NCBI RefSeq assembly: GCF_001639145.1
Contig: NZ_LROY01000001.1
Coordinates: 994,501 to 1,058,500 of the forward strand
Source: Microbulbifer sp. Q7
GTDB lineage: Bacteria > Pseudomonadota > Gammaproteobacteria > Pseudomonadales > Cellvibrionaceae
Direction: 5' to 3'
DNA: 64,000 bases
The notes under the pieces are model-generated. The model was not told the DNA's origin and searched no databases. It saw only the letters and a list, made by a program, of their open reading frames with translations. Each line of letters starts with the position of its first letter. Within the stretch, counting starts at the first letter, position 1. A program made the position numbers and the translations under genes. Below are positions 1-8,333 of this stretch, piece after piece.

Positions 1-588
1 GCCCTGCCCCCTGTGCGTGCCCAGGGCGACGCGCGCATCAATGCCGAGGTTGATCAGCCAGTCGGCGAGCAGGATGGCATGGTCTTCACAGTCTCCGCGT
101 TTCTGGTAATAGGCCTGGCGCGAGGTCTGCCAGATATCCGCGAGCCCGGCGTACTGCAGATGGTCGTACTGATATTCCTTGCGGGTTGCCAGGGTGTACA
201 GGGGTACCCACAGCGCTTTGGTTTCAAACGGTTGAAAGCCCACCAGGTAGCTGTTGGCGAAATGATGCAGCTTGTCGAGGCCACGCGCGGATGCGGTAAC
301 CGATTCCAGGCCCTGCCAGTTCCATACCGAGATGTAGCTGCTGTCGTGTTCGGAGCGCTGTCCTACCGCCTGCTGCACCATGGCCTCCGTGAGTGGGGCG
401 CTGGTGCCGGGTACGACTACCGTACCCCGCTGGTTGTCGCGCACGCCGGGTGTCTCCGGCTCGCCGCGCACGGATACCAGCTTGCGCTCCTGCAAGGTGT
501 GTTGCGCAGGCAAATGTTGCCACTGTCGCACAACTTCCGGCAGCAACAGCACTATGGCCAGCAGGGCGCTGGCAAGTAACCACCTCAC
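1..588 (-). CDS. Transglutaminase-like cysteine protease domain protein (partial, cut by window edge)
   Basis: The minus frame is open from a GTG at 588 to base 1, giving 196 codons with the C-terminus outside the window. Residues 3-16 form one hydrophobic segment, a membrane anchor or uncleaved signal. The motif RGDCEDHAILLADWL around Cys167 is the nucleophile region of the bacterial transglutaminase-like superfamily (papain-like fold). The His and Asp of the triad would lie beyond the edge. The start lies 10 bases after the stop of the DUF350 gene, so the two are almost certainly cotranscribed. A GTG start was chosen because an in-frame TAG lies four codons upstream. By family knowledge such proteins are periplasmic, facing peptides or crosslinks; the substrate cannot be told. 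The frame shows no ATG start, so software that ignores GTG or partial genes will miss it. Confidence 0.82.
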   Translation of the reverse strand, partial: MRWLLASALLAIVLLLPEVVRQWQHLPAQHTLQERKLVSVRGEPETPGVRDNQRGTVVVPGTSAPLTEAMVQQAVGQRSEHDSSYISVWNWQGLESVTASARGLDKLHHFANSYLVGFQPFETKALWVPLYTLATRKEYQYDHLQYAGLADIWQTSRQAYYQKRGDCEDHAILLADWLINLGIDARVALGTHRGQG

Positions 589-597
589 TGCCAGCGC

Positions 598-828
598 CTA
601 GCCTTTTAGCCCGAAAGAAATAATCAATGCGACGAAGATCAGGATCGTTGAGGCAAAAATAGCCACGGCGATATTGCCGTTCTTCAGTTCCCCTTCGATG
701 TCTACGTGCTTCAGCAGCTTTTTGTCGATGATCAGCAGCGCCACCATGCCAATCAGTAACGCCAGCAGGGTATACAGCAGGTTCAGTCCAAGATTAAACA
801 GGGTTGCAGTGAGGAATTCAGATTGCAC
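598..828 (-). CDS. DUF350 family small membrane protein
   Basis: This 76-residue protein has two clear hydrophobic helices (about residues 8-32 and 49-72) separated by a charged loop with DKKLLKHVDIEGELKNGNIAVA. The NGNIAVA stretch before the second helix is characteristic of DUF350. A GTG start at 828 is preferred; an upstream TTG at 861 would add 11 polar residues ahead of the first helix. It is followed after 10 bases by the transglutaminase-like gene. From family knowledge DUF350 proteins are inner-membrane proteins of unknown function, often encoded near transglutaminase-like and polyamine-related genes. Only the transglutaminase-like partner is visible here. Confidence 0.8.
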   Translation of the reverse strand: MQSEFLTATLFNLGLNLLYTLLALLIGMVALLIIDKKLLKHVDIEGELKNGNIAVAIFASTILIFVALIISFGLKG

Positions 829-1226
829 GTGATTCGGTCCATGTCGGTCAATTTTGGGCAATTAGAGCATAAGCGCCGCGGCTTTTCTGCCCGCTGTTTG
901 CGACCCGTGTACCTTGGGTTTCGCAGTGCAATCGGGGCCCTTCCCGGTACAAACGTGGCTGGAGGTGGGCCTGCAGACAAAAAAGTGTGCAGAAAAGCAT
1001 TTTTACACCAGGAAAAACCGTGCTCCGGAAGCACCGCACTGGAGGAAACCAGTGCATACCAAAAGGCTTTGAGGGTAGAACAGCAGTGATAAGTTGATCG
1101 AAGCAAAACCCCTGACCAAAGTTGCCGTTACAGTTTCAGATAGGCGGGATTTTAGCGGGTTTTTTGTTGGGAACGGTATTTTCGCTGAGTAGACTTCCGG
1201 ACACGTTGAAAGAGGAGGTGTTCTCC
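829..1226. other. Intergenic region between divergent genes, with small hairpins
   Basis: No convincing gene is seen. Two short inverted repeats lie side by side: GTGCT/AGCAC near 1020-1034, and a perfect 7-base stem GCACTGG (1036-1042) / CCAGTGC (1049-1055). The region must carry promoters for the DUF350 gene (leftward) and the secreted protein (rightward). I could not place strong -35/-10 pairs. Confidence 0.4.
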
Positions 1227-1616
1227 ATGCGTTATTTACTACCTGTAGTTCTGTTTTGTTCGCTCTCTGGTGTCGCGATGGCACAGCAACCGATGTCTCA
1301 GCTGCCGGCTGGTGCTTCGGAAGTGCAGATTTTGGGTAAAACCTATTGGCACAGCGGCGATAACTTCTACCAGTTCAATGAGGAAACCGGCATGTTCTAT
1401 CAGGTTCCTCAGCCCACTGTGCAGGCGCATAAGGACCGTGTATCGCAAGCGCATATGTATCAGCGCAGTCAGACTCTGCCGGGTACCGGTCTGACCGGTG
1501 ACCAGATTGAGGGCTGTCGTAATGCGGCTGCGGATAAATCCAATGAGGTGCCCAATCGCGGTAGCCAGGTGTACATCAATGAGTACAACAGCTGCATCCG
1601 TGATCTGCAGCAGTAA
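1227..1616 (+). CDS. Small secreted hypothetical protein
   Basis: This 129-residue protein opens with a typical Sec signal peptide (MRYLLPVVLFCSLSGVAMAQ, cleavage after AMA). The mature part contains a short repeat-like segment that reads like a DUF6515/YXWGXW-type pattern (TYWHSGDNFYQFNEETGMFYQV), and two Cys (GCRNAA and SCIRD) that could form a disulfide. The ATG at 1227 is preceded by AGAGGAGG at a good distance; the frame extends further upstream, but that part would place a second hydrophobic stretch before the signal and lacks a ribosome site. It stands alone and is closed by the terminator at 1671-1700. I do not recognise a function; it is likely a periplasmic or outer-membrane-associated protein. 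Confidence 0.75.
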   Translation: MRYLLPVVLFCSLSGVAMAQQPMSQLPAGASEVQILGKTYWHSGDNFYQFNEETGMFYQVPQPTVQAHKDRVSQAHMYQRSQTLPGTGLTGDQIEGCRNAAADKSNEVPNRGSQVYINEYNSCIRDLQQ

Positions 1617-1619
1617 CGC

Positions 1620-1658
1620 TCAATCGTAACTCTCAATCGTAACTCTCAATCGATTGAG
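1620..1658. repeat. 13-base tandem repeat ending in a palindrome
   Basis: TCAATCGTAACTC occurs at 1620-1632 and 1633-1645, followed by a partial third copy TCAATCG. The last copy runs into the perfect 14-base palindrome CTCAATCGATTGAG at 1645-1658, just before the terminator. It is probably slippage in a non-coding tail. Confidence 0.7.
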
Positions 1659-1670
1659 GGAGAGGAAAAA

Positions 1671-1700
1671 GGTCTGCCGGGGAACTGGCAGACCTTTTTT
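1671..1700 (+). terminator. Rho-independent terminator after the small secreted protein
   Basis: The stem GGTCTGCC (1671-1678) pairs with GGCAGACC (1687-1694) and is followed by six T. Confidence 0.88.
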
Positions 1701-1742
1701 ATTGTGTGTGGATTGCACGCCCGCTAATGAGTGGGCTGCCGC

Positions 1743-2141
1743 TCAGTAGGCTGCGCGGATCAGCTCAATGCCGGGGCCGATGGCGCGGCGCCAGGCGAGT
1801 TCGGTCGCTTCATCAAACTGGGGGTCGTACTGGCGCAGAGTGGCAAGTAATGCGTCCAGCCACAAGCCATACCATTCCGGACGGATGTTGTGTCCCTTGC
1901 GCGAGTGGCTGCACCCGAGGGCGCGCAGTTTGGTATCCGGCATGCCGCGGGCGTGCAGCACCAGTTGCAAGATGCCATTGCGCAGCAGGTGGCGCTGTGC
2001 CGGCATGTCGGTGTGTGTGAACAGCGAGCGGATGACTTCAGAGCTGCTCATAAAGCGGTCGTAAAAGTCGATGAAGAAGCGTTCGTTATTGCAGCAGCGG
2101 CCATAGCTCTGAAAAACGATATCACTGTCGGCATTTCCCAT
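1743..2141 (-). CDS. Single-domain globin
   Basis: This 132-residue all-helical protein has the pattern of bacterial globins. An N-terminal helix with SYGRCC and FFIDFYDRFMSSS is followed by a block reading CSHSRKGHNIRPEWYGLWLDALL. In that block a His followed by I/V-R-P-x-x-Y marks the proximal (F8) haem-binding region seen in gammaproteobacterial single-domain globins. The ATG at 2141 is chosen because AGGGGGG lies about eight bases upstream; an earlier in-frame start would add 17 residues without a ribosome site. The likely role is haem binding with O2 or NO handling in the cytoplasm, by family. There is no reductase domain, so it is not a flavohaemoglobin. It stands alone. Confidence 0.8.
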   Translation of the reverse strand: MGNADSDIVFQSYGRCCNNERFFIDFYDRFMSSSEVIRSLFTHTDMPAQRHLLRNGILQLVLHARGMPDTKLRALGCSHSRKGHNIRPEWYGLWLDALLATLRQYDPQFDEATELAWRRAIGPGIELIRAAY

Positions 2142-2284
2142 TGCCGGTACCCCCCTGGCTGTTGTTATTTTTGCGCACACAGGCGCAGGCAACCGCGGAT
2201 TCTAGCGGTGGTCATCACGGCAAAATTGATCCAGATCATTTTCAAGGGGGCGGAGACGAGCAACCAGGCTGGAGAGGCCGGCAA

Positions 2285-2310
2285 TAAAAAAGGGGCCCGA
2301 AGGCCCCTTG
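2285..2310 (-). terminator. Terminator after the subtilase gene
   Basis: On the minus strand AAGGGGCC-TTCG-GGCCCCTT is followed by a T tract (the A run at 2286-2292 on the plus strand), 18 bases beyond the protease stop. Confidence 0.88.
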
Positions 2311-2327
2311 TGGTGTGGTTATACCGA

Positions 2328-3890
2328 TTACTGCGTGCAGTTTCTGCCTTTGCAGGGCTTGCCGCCACCGCCGCCGCCACCGTTATCACCGCCATCACCG
2401 CCACAGCCGTTCGCGGTCAGGTAATCCACAGCAGCTTTGGCCTGTACCAGCCCGTAGCCATAGGCATTGTCGCGGCCGGCCGCACCCAGATCTTCCGCAG
2501 TACTGGTGAGCGCCGAGCGGATCTGGCTAGCGGAACAGCTGGGAAAGTGGCTCCAAACCAGCGCACTGACGCCGGCTACATGCGGCGTCGCCATGGAGGT
2601 ACCGTTGAAGTAGGCATAGTCACTCGGCTCAACGGCCAGATTGGCGCTGCTGCCCAGCTGGCCCAGAAGCGCTGCGCCATCGGTATCGGAAATGCCCGCA
2701 GATGGGATGCTGGTGGCAACGCCGCCCATGGTGCCGTACAGAATGCCCGGTTCATTGTTGTAGATGACTGCGCCGATGCCGCCACCGGCCTCACAGGCCT
2801 GCACTTTTTCCGCAAAACTGATGTTGCCGCGGGAGATCAGGCAGATCTGGCCCGCCGCACCGGCACAGGCAGACTCGCCCAGGCCGCAATCCATCAGGTT
2901 ACCGGTGACATTACCCATGGGGCTTTCATCCATGCCGGCCGCTTCGATGGCGCTGCCGCCGACGCTGAGGGTGGTCGAAAGGCCCATGCCCACGGGTACG
3001 GAAGACAGCACGTCGACACCGGGGCCGGACAATTCAACCTGGTCGGTCTGCTGGGAAAAGTCCGCGATCATCTTGCTGCTATCAATGGCCGCTACCGAGA
3101 CCACTGCGTCGTAAGATGCCGGGTAGGAGTGACGGGTGTTGCCGTCGTTACCGGCGGCAGCAATGGACAGCACATTCTGGTTATACAGGTCGGCGAAGGC
3201 ACGCTCTTCGGTGCGGGACTTGAAGGTGCCGCCCAGGCTCATGTTGATTACCGTTGCGCCGTTTGCCGCACACTCGTCCGCCGCGGCCACCAGTGAGGAA
3301 GAATAAGCCCAGCCGTCAGCGCCAAAGACTTTGACGATATGCAGGTTGAGGTTGCCATTGGGGTTTACGCCCACAACCCCCTTGCCGTTGCCCCCAATGG
3401 CGGCAATGGTGCCGGCGACATGGGTACCGTGGCCGTCTTCATCGGTGAACCAGTCTCCGGTACCGGCGTCGTAATTACCGGTCACATTGCCACTGGGAAG
3501 ATCCTCGTGATTGATTGAATAGCCCGAGTCGATGATGCACACGGTCTGGTTGCCGGCCATGGCATCGCTGAGCTGGTCGGCCTGTACCATGGGGATGCCA
3601 AAGGGAACGGTTTCCGCCATCGGGTAGCGTTTTACATCCTGTTCCACGTATTCCACATTCGGATTGTTACGCAGCGCGCTGAGGGCCTTGGCCGGTAGGT
3701 TCGCGGCCATGGCGTTGCGTTTTTGCAGTGCCAGGGCGGAGCGGCCGCCATTCTTTTCCATCATGGATTTGACGGCCTGGCCCTTACCTTCCTTGAACTT
3801 GATGATATAGCGCTCGTCGGCGGCACTGGCCTGGCCGGCCAACGACAGGGCGAGCGCGCTGGCGAACAGGGTTGGAATTATTTTTTTCAT
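2328..3890 (-). CDS. Secreted S8 subtilisin-like serine protease with PA domain insert
   Basis: The 520-residue preproprotein has a signal peptide at 1-23 (cleavage after ASA) and an I9 propeptide at about 26-90 (RYIIKFKEG). The peptidase domain carries the full triad: Asp121 (IIDSGYS), His154 (DGHGTHVAG) and Ser432 (NGTSMATPHVAG), with the oxyanion Asn248 in AAGNDG. A protease-associated (PA) domain is inserted at about 320-415 between the His and Ser parts, with several Cys (MDCG, SACAG, QICL, QACEAG). The tail is a glycine run followed by KPCKGRNC. By family it is an exported endopeptidase that degrades extracellular protein. It is alone in its unit and ends with a strong terminator. The short Cys-containing tail after the Gly linker is unusual and could be a processed sorting or anchoring tag. 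Confidence 0.93.
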   Translation of the reverse strand: MKKIIPTLFASALALSLAGQASAADERYIIKFKEGKGQAVKSMMEKNGGRSALALQKRNAMAANLPAKALSALRNNPNVEYVEQDVKRYPMAETVPFGIPMVQADQLSDAMAGNQTVCIIDSGYSINHEDLPSGNVTGNYDAGTGDWFTDEDGHGTHVAGTIAAIGGNGKGVVGVNPNGNLNLHIVKVFGADGWAYSSSLVAAADECAANGATVINMSLGGTFKSRTEERAFADLYNQNVLSIAAAGNDGNTRHSYPASYDAVVSVAAIDSSKMIADFSQQTDQVELSGPGVDVLSSVPVGMGLSTTLSVGGSAIEAAGMDESPMGNVTGNLMDCGLGESACAGAAGQICLISRGNISFAEKVQACEAGGGIGAVIYNNEPGILYGTMGGVATSIPSAGISDTDGAALLGQLGSSANLAVEPSDYAYFNGTSMATPHVAGVSALVWSHFPSCSASQIRSALTSTAEDLGAAGRDNAYGYGLVQAKAAVDYLTANGCGGDGGDNGGGGGGGKPCKGRNCTQ

Positions 3891-4151
3891 TCTTTGTGGA
3901 GCTCCAGTTTTGTCTGGTACTTCTTATTGTTGGATTGGAAAACTGGCTGCTTGCCATTCAGTGCCCATTGGAATTGGGACTGGCGTACAGCCGGTAGCTA
4001 AAATTTAGCAGCTTTGTGCGCACCACCAACGGCCCGTGCCGCGTATTGGGGGGTGCTTAGCAAAAAGGAATTTCGAGGTGGAAAACGGTGACAAGGTGCT
4101 GGAGGGGGTTGCGGTATTGTTCGTCTGCTCGCGACACAGGGTGCAGGGCGA

Positions 4152-4346
4152 TTACACGTCGTTCTCGTGTTTTAACTGCACTTGCCAGTCCCCCTCCAGG
4201 TCCACGCTCACCAGTACCTGAATGGGGCGGCAGCATACGGCACAGTCTTCGATGTAGTGGCGGCTGCCGGCTGAGGTGTCGATCATCAGCAGGATGGTCT
4301 CGCCACAATAGGGGCATCGGTCGCTGAATTCTTCTACGGTGAACAT
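4152..4346 (-). CDS. CPXCG-motif cysteine-rich small protein
   Basis: The 64-residue protein has CPYCGE near the N-terminus and a second pair, CAVCCRP, after SRHYIEDC. This is the arrangement of the CPXCG cysteine-rich family, which is predicted to bind zinc. The function is unknown in the family. It begins at an ATG at 4346 and reads away from pgk. Its stop lies in the gap downstream of the subtilase promoter region. Confidence 0.82.
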   Translation of the reverse strand: MFTVEEFSDRCPYCGETILLMIDTSAGSRHYIEDCAVCCRPIQVLVSVDLEGDWQVQLKHENDV

Positions 4347-4598
4347 GGTTGACGACTTCCCGGTGTCTACTGGTTGAAATCTGGCCGGCTTCTAGCCTCG
4401 CAAGAACCTGTTACATAAATAGCATTTGCTCACGTGGTTGGCCGCGAATTGACGGCGGGCCATGGCATAAATCTACGTTCTTCCGGCCCGCCATGCCTGG
4501 CGGCAAGTGCAATTACTGTGTTTTTTGCCTTCTTGTAAAAATGACAACGGTGTCACCCCTGTATTCCTGCTGTGCGGTAATCCATTTACAAAACCGGT

Positions 4599-4607
4599 TG
4601 ATATACT
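4599..4607 (+). promoter_or_regulatory. Possible extended -10 promoter upstream of pgk
   Basis: TGATATACT matches the extended -10 pattern TGnTATAAT at eight of nine positions. There is no good -35 at 17 bases, which extended -10 promoters can lack. It lies about 140 bases before pgk. Confidence 0.4.
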
Positions 4608-4647
4608 GCGCCGCCTGGCCAGTGGTGCCGCAATGACCGCAGCAGCG

Positions 4648-4677
4648 GTGACCGCCGAGGGGTACAGGGCGTATAAT
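4648..4677 (+). promoter_or_regulatory. Possible pgk-proximal promoter with perfect -10
   Basis: A consensus TATAAT lies at 4672-4677, with a weak -35 GTGACC at 4648-4653 (spacing 18). Transcription would start about 60 bases before the pgk ATG. Confidence 0.45.
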
Positions 4678-4747
4678 CCGCGCCCGCTTTCTCCCGGTAG
4701 CAAATCGGGTGAGTGAGTATTCAGCAACCAGCAAATGAGGATTGGCT

Positions 4748-5911
4748 ATGGCGGTTAAATTGATGAAGGACCAGGATCTGGCGGGTAAGCGTGTACTGAT
4801 CCGTGAAGACCTGAACGTGCCGGTGAAAGACGGTGCAGTTACCTCCGATGCGCGTATTCGCGCGGCACTCCCCACCATCAAGGCCGCTTCCGATGCCGGT
4901 GCCAAAGTCCTGCTGATGTCTCACCTGGGGCGCCCCACCGAAGGCGAATACGCCGAAGAATTCTCCCTGGAACCGGTCGCCGCCCACCTGAGCAAATTAC
5001 TGGGCAAGGATGTGCCGGTCATCAAAGACTGGCAGAACGGCGTGGAACTTGCAGACGGTGACGTGGCCCTGCTGGAAAACGTTCGCTTCAACAAGGGCGA
5101 GAAAAAAGACGATGAGGCGCTGGCCAAGCAGTACGCCAGCCTGTGCGACATCTTCGTGATGGATGCCTTCGGCACCGCGCACCGCGCCCAGGCGTCCACC
5201 CATGGCGTGGCTAAATTCGCGCCGGTTGCCTGCGCTGGCCCGCTGCTGGCCGCAGAGCTGGATGCCCTGGAGAAAGCCCTGGCCGAGCCCGCGCGCCCCA
5301 TGGTGGCCATCGTTGGCGGCTCCAAAGTGTCGACCAAGCTGACGGTGCTTGAGAGCCTGTCGGACAAAGTGGACCAACTGATTGTGGGTGGCGGTATTGC
5401 CAACACCTTCCTCGCGGCGGCGGGCAAGCCGGTGGGTAAATCCCTGTGTGAGCACGACCTGCTCGACACCGCCAAGGGCCTGATGCAGAAATGCGATATC
5501 CCGCTACCCAGCGATGTGGTCACCGGCAAGGCGTTCAGCGAGTCCGCGGCGGCAGAAACCAAAGCCGCTGACGCAGTTGCAGAAGACGACATGATTTTCG
5601 ATATCGGCCCGGATTCGTCTGCGGCGCTGGCGGAAATCCTGAAGAGCGCCAAGACCATTATCTGGAATGGCCCGGTGGGTGTGTTTGAATTTGATCAGTT
5701 CGGTGGCGGCACTGAGCGCCTGTCCAGGGCAATTGCCGATAGTGACGCTTTCTCCATCGCTGGCGGCGGCGACACCCTGGCGGCCGTGGACAAATACGGC
5801 ATTGCCGAGCAGGTTTCCTATATTTCTACTGGGGGTGGTGCTTTCCTCGAGTACGTGGAAGGCAAAGTACTGCCGGCGGTCGCCATGCTGGAAAGCCGCG
5901 CCAACGACTAA
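4748..5911 (+). CDS. pgk: Phosphoglycerate kinase
   Basis: The 387-residue enzyme has all family landmarks: REDLNVPV and SHLGRPTEG in the phosphoglycerate-binding N-domain, GGSKVSTKL and the nucleotide-binding C-domain, and the closing GGGDTLAAV near the C-terminus. It transfers phosphate from 1,3-bisphosphoglycerate to ADP in lower glycolysis, in the cytosol. The ATG at 4748 has GAGG seven bases upstream; a TTG two codons earlier is not needed. fba follows after 209 bases, the usual gammaproteobacterial pgk-fba neighbourhood, although epd or gap is absent upstream here. The length is normal for the bacterial enzyme. Confidence 0.97.
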   Translation: MAVKLMKDQDLAGKRVLIREDLNVPVKDGAVTSDARIRAALPTIKAASDAGAKVLLMSHLGRPTEGEYAEEFSLEPVAAHLSKLLGKDVPVIKDWQNGVELADGDVALLENVRFNKGEKKDDEALAKQYASLCDIFVMDAFGTAHRAQASTHGVAKFAPVACAGPLLAAELDALEKALAEPARPMVAIVGGSKVSTKLTVLESLSDKVDQLIVGGGIANTFLAAAGKPVGKSLCEHDLLDTAKGLMQKCDIPLPSDVVTGKAFSESAAAETKAADAVAEDDMIFDIGPDSSAALAEILKSAKTIIWNGPVGVFEFDQFGGGTERLSRAIADSDAFSIAGGGDTLAAVDKYGIAEQVSYISTGGGAFLEYVEGKVLPAVAMLESRAND

Positions 5912-5920
5912 GTGTGTGGC

Positions 5921-5944
5921 AGGTGGCGCCTGCGGGCGCCACCT
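5921..5944. other. Perfect hairpin between pgk and fba
   Basis: A 10-base perfect stem AGGTGGCGCC / GGCGCCACCT has a TGCG tetraloop, 9 bases after the pgk stop and without a T tract. It is more like an mRNA-stabilising or processing element than a terminator. Confidence 0.6.
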
Positions 5945-6120
5945 CGCTAGCGGCCTGCGGTTTTGATGTTGTTTTAGATGTTGTAGATACGGATGTAGAT
6001 ACCGAGGTACCCAGAAAGCAGTACCCGATTAAAAAAGAGATGCGACCGGGCCCCGCTCAGGAATCGCACGCACATGCAGTACCAAATACCAATTTTATAT
6101 CGACGAGAAAGGGTTTTTTC

Positions 6121-7185
6121 ATGGCTTTAATCAGCTTGCGTCAGCTGCTGGATCACGCGGCCGAACACGGCTACGGCGTGCCGGCGTTCAACGTCAACAA
6201 CCTGGAGCAGATGCGCGCGATCATGGAGGCGGCCGATGAAACCGACTCCCCGGTGATCGTCCAGGCCTCTGCCGGTGCCCGTAAATATGCCGGTGCGCCT
6301 TTCCTGCGTCACCTGATCCTGGCTGCCGTGGAAGAGTTTCCGCACATCCCGGTGGTGATGCACCAGGACCACGGCACCAGTCCCGCCGTTTGCCAGCGTT
6401 CCCTGCAGCTGGGCTTCAGCTCGGTGATGATGGACGGCTCACTGATGGAAGATGGCAAAACCCCATCCTCCTACGAGTACAACGTGGACGTAACCAAGCG
6501 CGCTGTCGAAATGGCCCACGCCTGTGGTGCGTCTGTCGAGGGTGAGCTGGGTTGCCTCGGCTCCCTGGAAACCGGTATGGCCGGTGAGGAAGACGGTGTT
6601 GGCGCCGAGGGTGTGCTGTCCCACGACCAGCTGCTGACCGACCCGGAAGAAGCCGCGGATTTCGTCAAGAAGACCCAGGTGGACGCCCTTGCCATTGCCT
6701 GCGGCACCAGCCACGGCGCCTACAAGTTCACCCGTCCGCCCACCGGCGACATTCTTGCCATCGATCGCATCAAGGAAATCCACGCGCGCATTCCGGATAC
6801 CCATCTGGTGATGCACGGGTCCTCCTCGGTGCCCCAGGAGTGGCTGAAGGTCATCAACGAGTTCGGCGGTGAGATTCCGGAAACCTACGGTGTGCCCGTC
6901 GAGCAGATCTGCGAGGGCATCAAGCACGGTGTGCGCAAGGTCAATATCGATACCGACCTGCGTCTCGCCTCCACCGGCGCGGTGCGTCGCTTCCTGGCCC
7001 AGAACCCGGCGGAATTCGACCCGCGCAAGTTCCTCAAGGCCACTACCCAGGCAATGAAAGACATCTGCCTGGCCCGCTACGAGTCCTTCGGCACCGCCGG
7101 CAACGCGAGCAAGATCAAACCCATTAGCCTGGAAGCCATGTACCAGCGCTATGAGAAGGGTGAACTGGTGCCCAAGATTAATTGA
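6121..7185 (+). CDS. fba: Class II fructose-bisphosphate aldolase, Calvin-cycle subtype
   Basis: The 354-residue enzyme starts [13 protein letters not shown], typical of the CBB-type class II aldolases. The zinc/catalytic segment is [11 protein letters not shown] (Asp83/His84). Other marks are the HGSSSVP glycine-rich phosphate loop and [10 protein letters not shown] near the C-terminus. It cleaves fructose 1,6-bisphosphate to DHAP and glyceraldehyde 3-phosphate; in heterotrophs this subtype serves glycolysis and gluconeogenesis. The ATG at 6121 was chosen by homology: the frame is open upstream almost to pgk, but that part is low-complexity and not conserved. It is followed by an inverted repeat and a clear terminator. 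Confidence 0.96.
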   Translation: MALISLRQLLDHAAEHGYGVPAFNVNNLEQMRAIMEAADETDSPVIVQASAGARKYAGAPFLRHLILAAVEEFPHIPVVMHQDHGTSPAVCQRSLQLGFSSVMMDGSLMEDGKTPSSYEYNVDVTKRAVEMAHACGASVEGELGCLGSLETGMAGEEDGVGAEGVLSHDQLLTDPEEAADFVKKTQVDALAIACGTSHGAYKFTRPPTGDILAIDRIKEIHARIPDTHLVMHGSSSVPQEWLKVINEFGGEIPETYGVPVEQICEGIKHGVRKVNIDTDLRLASTGAVRRFLAQNPAEFDPRKFLKATTQAMKDICLARYESFGTAGNASKIKPISLEAMYQRYEKGELVPKIN

Positions 7186-7194
7186 CGGGCACGT

Positions 7195-7243
7195 CTAAAA
7201 TTTACCGCGCGTGCGCCGGGTGGCGTCCGCGCGGCGATTTTAG
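7195..7243. repeat. Imperfect inverted repeat after fba
   Basis: CTAAAAT (7195-7201) plus CCGCGCG (7205-7211) pair with CGCGCGG (7228-7234) plus ATTTTAG (7237-7243). This makes a two-part stem directly after the stop codon and ahead of the terminator. Confidence 0.6.
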
Positions 7244-7270
7244 AGCCCCGCGATTTTCGGGGATGCAGCA

Positions 7271-7298
7271 AAAGGGTGAACTTCGGTTCGCCCTTTTT
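7271..7298 (+). terminator. fba terminator
   Basis: AAAGGGTGAAC / GTTCGCCCTTT (one G-T pair) surrounds a TTCG tetraloop, and the distal arm runs into a T tract. Confidence 0.85.
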
Positions 7299-7325
7299 CG
7301 TTTTAAAATGCAGTACCATTGGGTC

Positions 7326-8306
7326 ATGGATCTGCTGAAAGACTTTAATGCTATCGAGCCCACGCCGGTCATTCGCCGGCCGGATTACTCGGCGCTGCGC
7401 AAGGAATTGCCCGCGCTGGACTTTGCCTGTGATCAGCCCCTTCCCGGGTCGGTGGCCTCCTACCGCACTTATTACCACCTGAATTTTGACGAAGCCGCGG
7501 GCACCGGCATCGGCACCTTCAAGGCCGCCGGATTCGAACTGGTTGCCCAGTACTGGCTGGTGGCCGAGCCCCGGGGCACCCTGTTTATCTGCCACGGTTA
7601 TTTCGACCACACCGGAATTTACGGCGCCGCCATCCGGTATGGCCTGCAGCGTGGTTTCAATGTGGTTGCGGTGGACTTTCCCGGGCACGGGCTTTCCAGT
7701 GGCGAGCCGGTGGCCATCGATACCTTTCTGCAGTACCGGGAGGTGCTGGAGGCGTTGCTGCGCCGGGCGCAGGGCAAGGTGCCAGAACCCTGGCATGGGT
7801 TGGGGCAGAGCACCGGCGGTGCGACGCTGCTGAGTTATTTGCAGTTCAGCCTGTGGCAGCCCTTTGACAAAATCATGTTGTTGGCCCCGCTGGTGCGGCC
7901 CGCCAACTGGCATCTGCGCAAGTGGATGTTCTATCTCGGCCGCTATCTGATGCCGCGCCCGAGTCGCGGGTTCAATATCAACACCCATGACGCCGAGTTT
8001 GCACGACGCCAGGCCCATCGCGACCCGCTGCAGTCGCCGGTAATGTCGATCCGCTGGCTCGGGGCCATGGTGGATTGGCTGAAGGTGTTCCCCAAAACCC
8101 ACCGCAACCGCCGGCCAATCCTGGTGGTGCAGGGGACCGACGACCAGACCGTCGACTGGCGCTACAACATGCGCGTCATTCGCGACCGCTTCCCCAATAG
8201 CAAGCGGGTCATCATCCGCGGCGCCCGCCACCAGATGATCAACGAGACCCAGCCCTACCGACAGCAGATTCTCGCCGCCCTCGATGCCTGGCTGGACCAG
8301 CCCTGA
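7326..8306 (+). CDS. Alpha/beta hydrolase, lysophospholipase-like (serine aminopeptidase S33 family)
   Basis: The 326-residue cytosolic protein has the alpha/beta-hydrolase signature order. LFICHGYFDH is the oxyanion-side strand, VDFPGHGLSSG follows, and the nucleophile elbow is GQSTGG. A late acid lies in VVQGTDDQTVDW and a catalytic His in RGARHQM. It resembles PldB/monoglyceride-lipase-type hydrolases that act on lysophospholipid or monoacylglycerol; the substrate is inferred only. ATG 7326 is favoured (TTGGGTC ahead of it); an ATG at 7308 is possible but lies in the terminator tail. It converges with rarD, the two stops being 28 bases apart. Confidence 0.85.
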   Translation: MDLLKDFNAIEPTPVIRRPDYSALRKELPALDFACDQPLPGSVASYRTYYHLNFDEAAGTGIGTFKAAGFELVAQYWLVAEPRGTLFICHGYFDHTGIYGAAIRYGLQRGFNVVAVDFPGHGLSSGEPVAIDTFLQYREVLEALLRRAQGKVPEPWHGLGQSTGGATLLSYLQFSLWQPFDKIMLLAPLVRPANWHLRKWMFYLGRYLMPRPSRGFNINTHDAEFARRQAHRDPLQSPVMSIRWLGAMVDWLKVFPKTHRNRRPILVVQGTDDQTVDWRYNMRVIRDRFPNSKRVIIRGARHQMINETQPYRQQILAALDAWLDQP

Positions 8307-8333
8307 GGGCGGGTTAAATCGTCTCGTTTCTTA

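Larger units (their letters stand above)
4347..4747. other. Upstream region of pgk with an inverted repeat
   Basis: No gene is seen. An inverted repeat GGCGGGCC (4454-4461) / GGCCCGCC (4485-4492), each arm followed by ATGGC/ATGCC, could form a stem. Two promoter-like elements for pgk follow it and are listed separately. Confidence 0.45.

Noticed and set aside
1890..3296. A 468-codon plus-strand frame opposite the subtilase
   Set aside because: No recognisable motif and Ala/Gly/Arg-rich reading, typical of the antisense of a G+C-rich gene; the minus strand has the whole catalytic triad.
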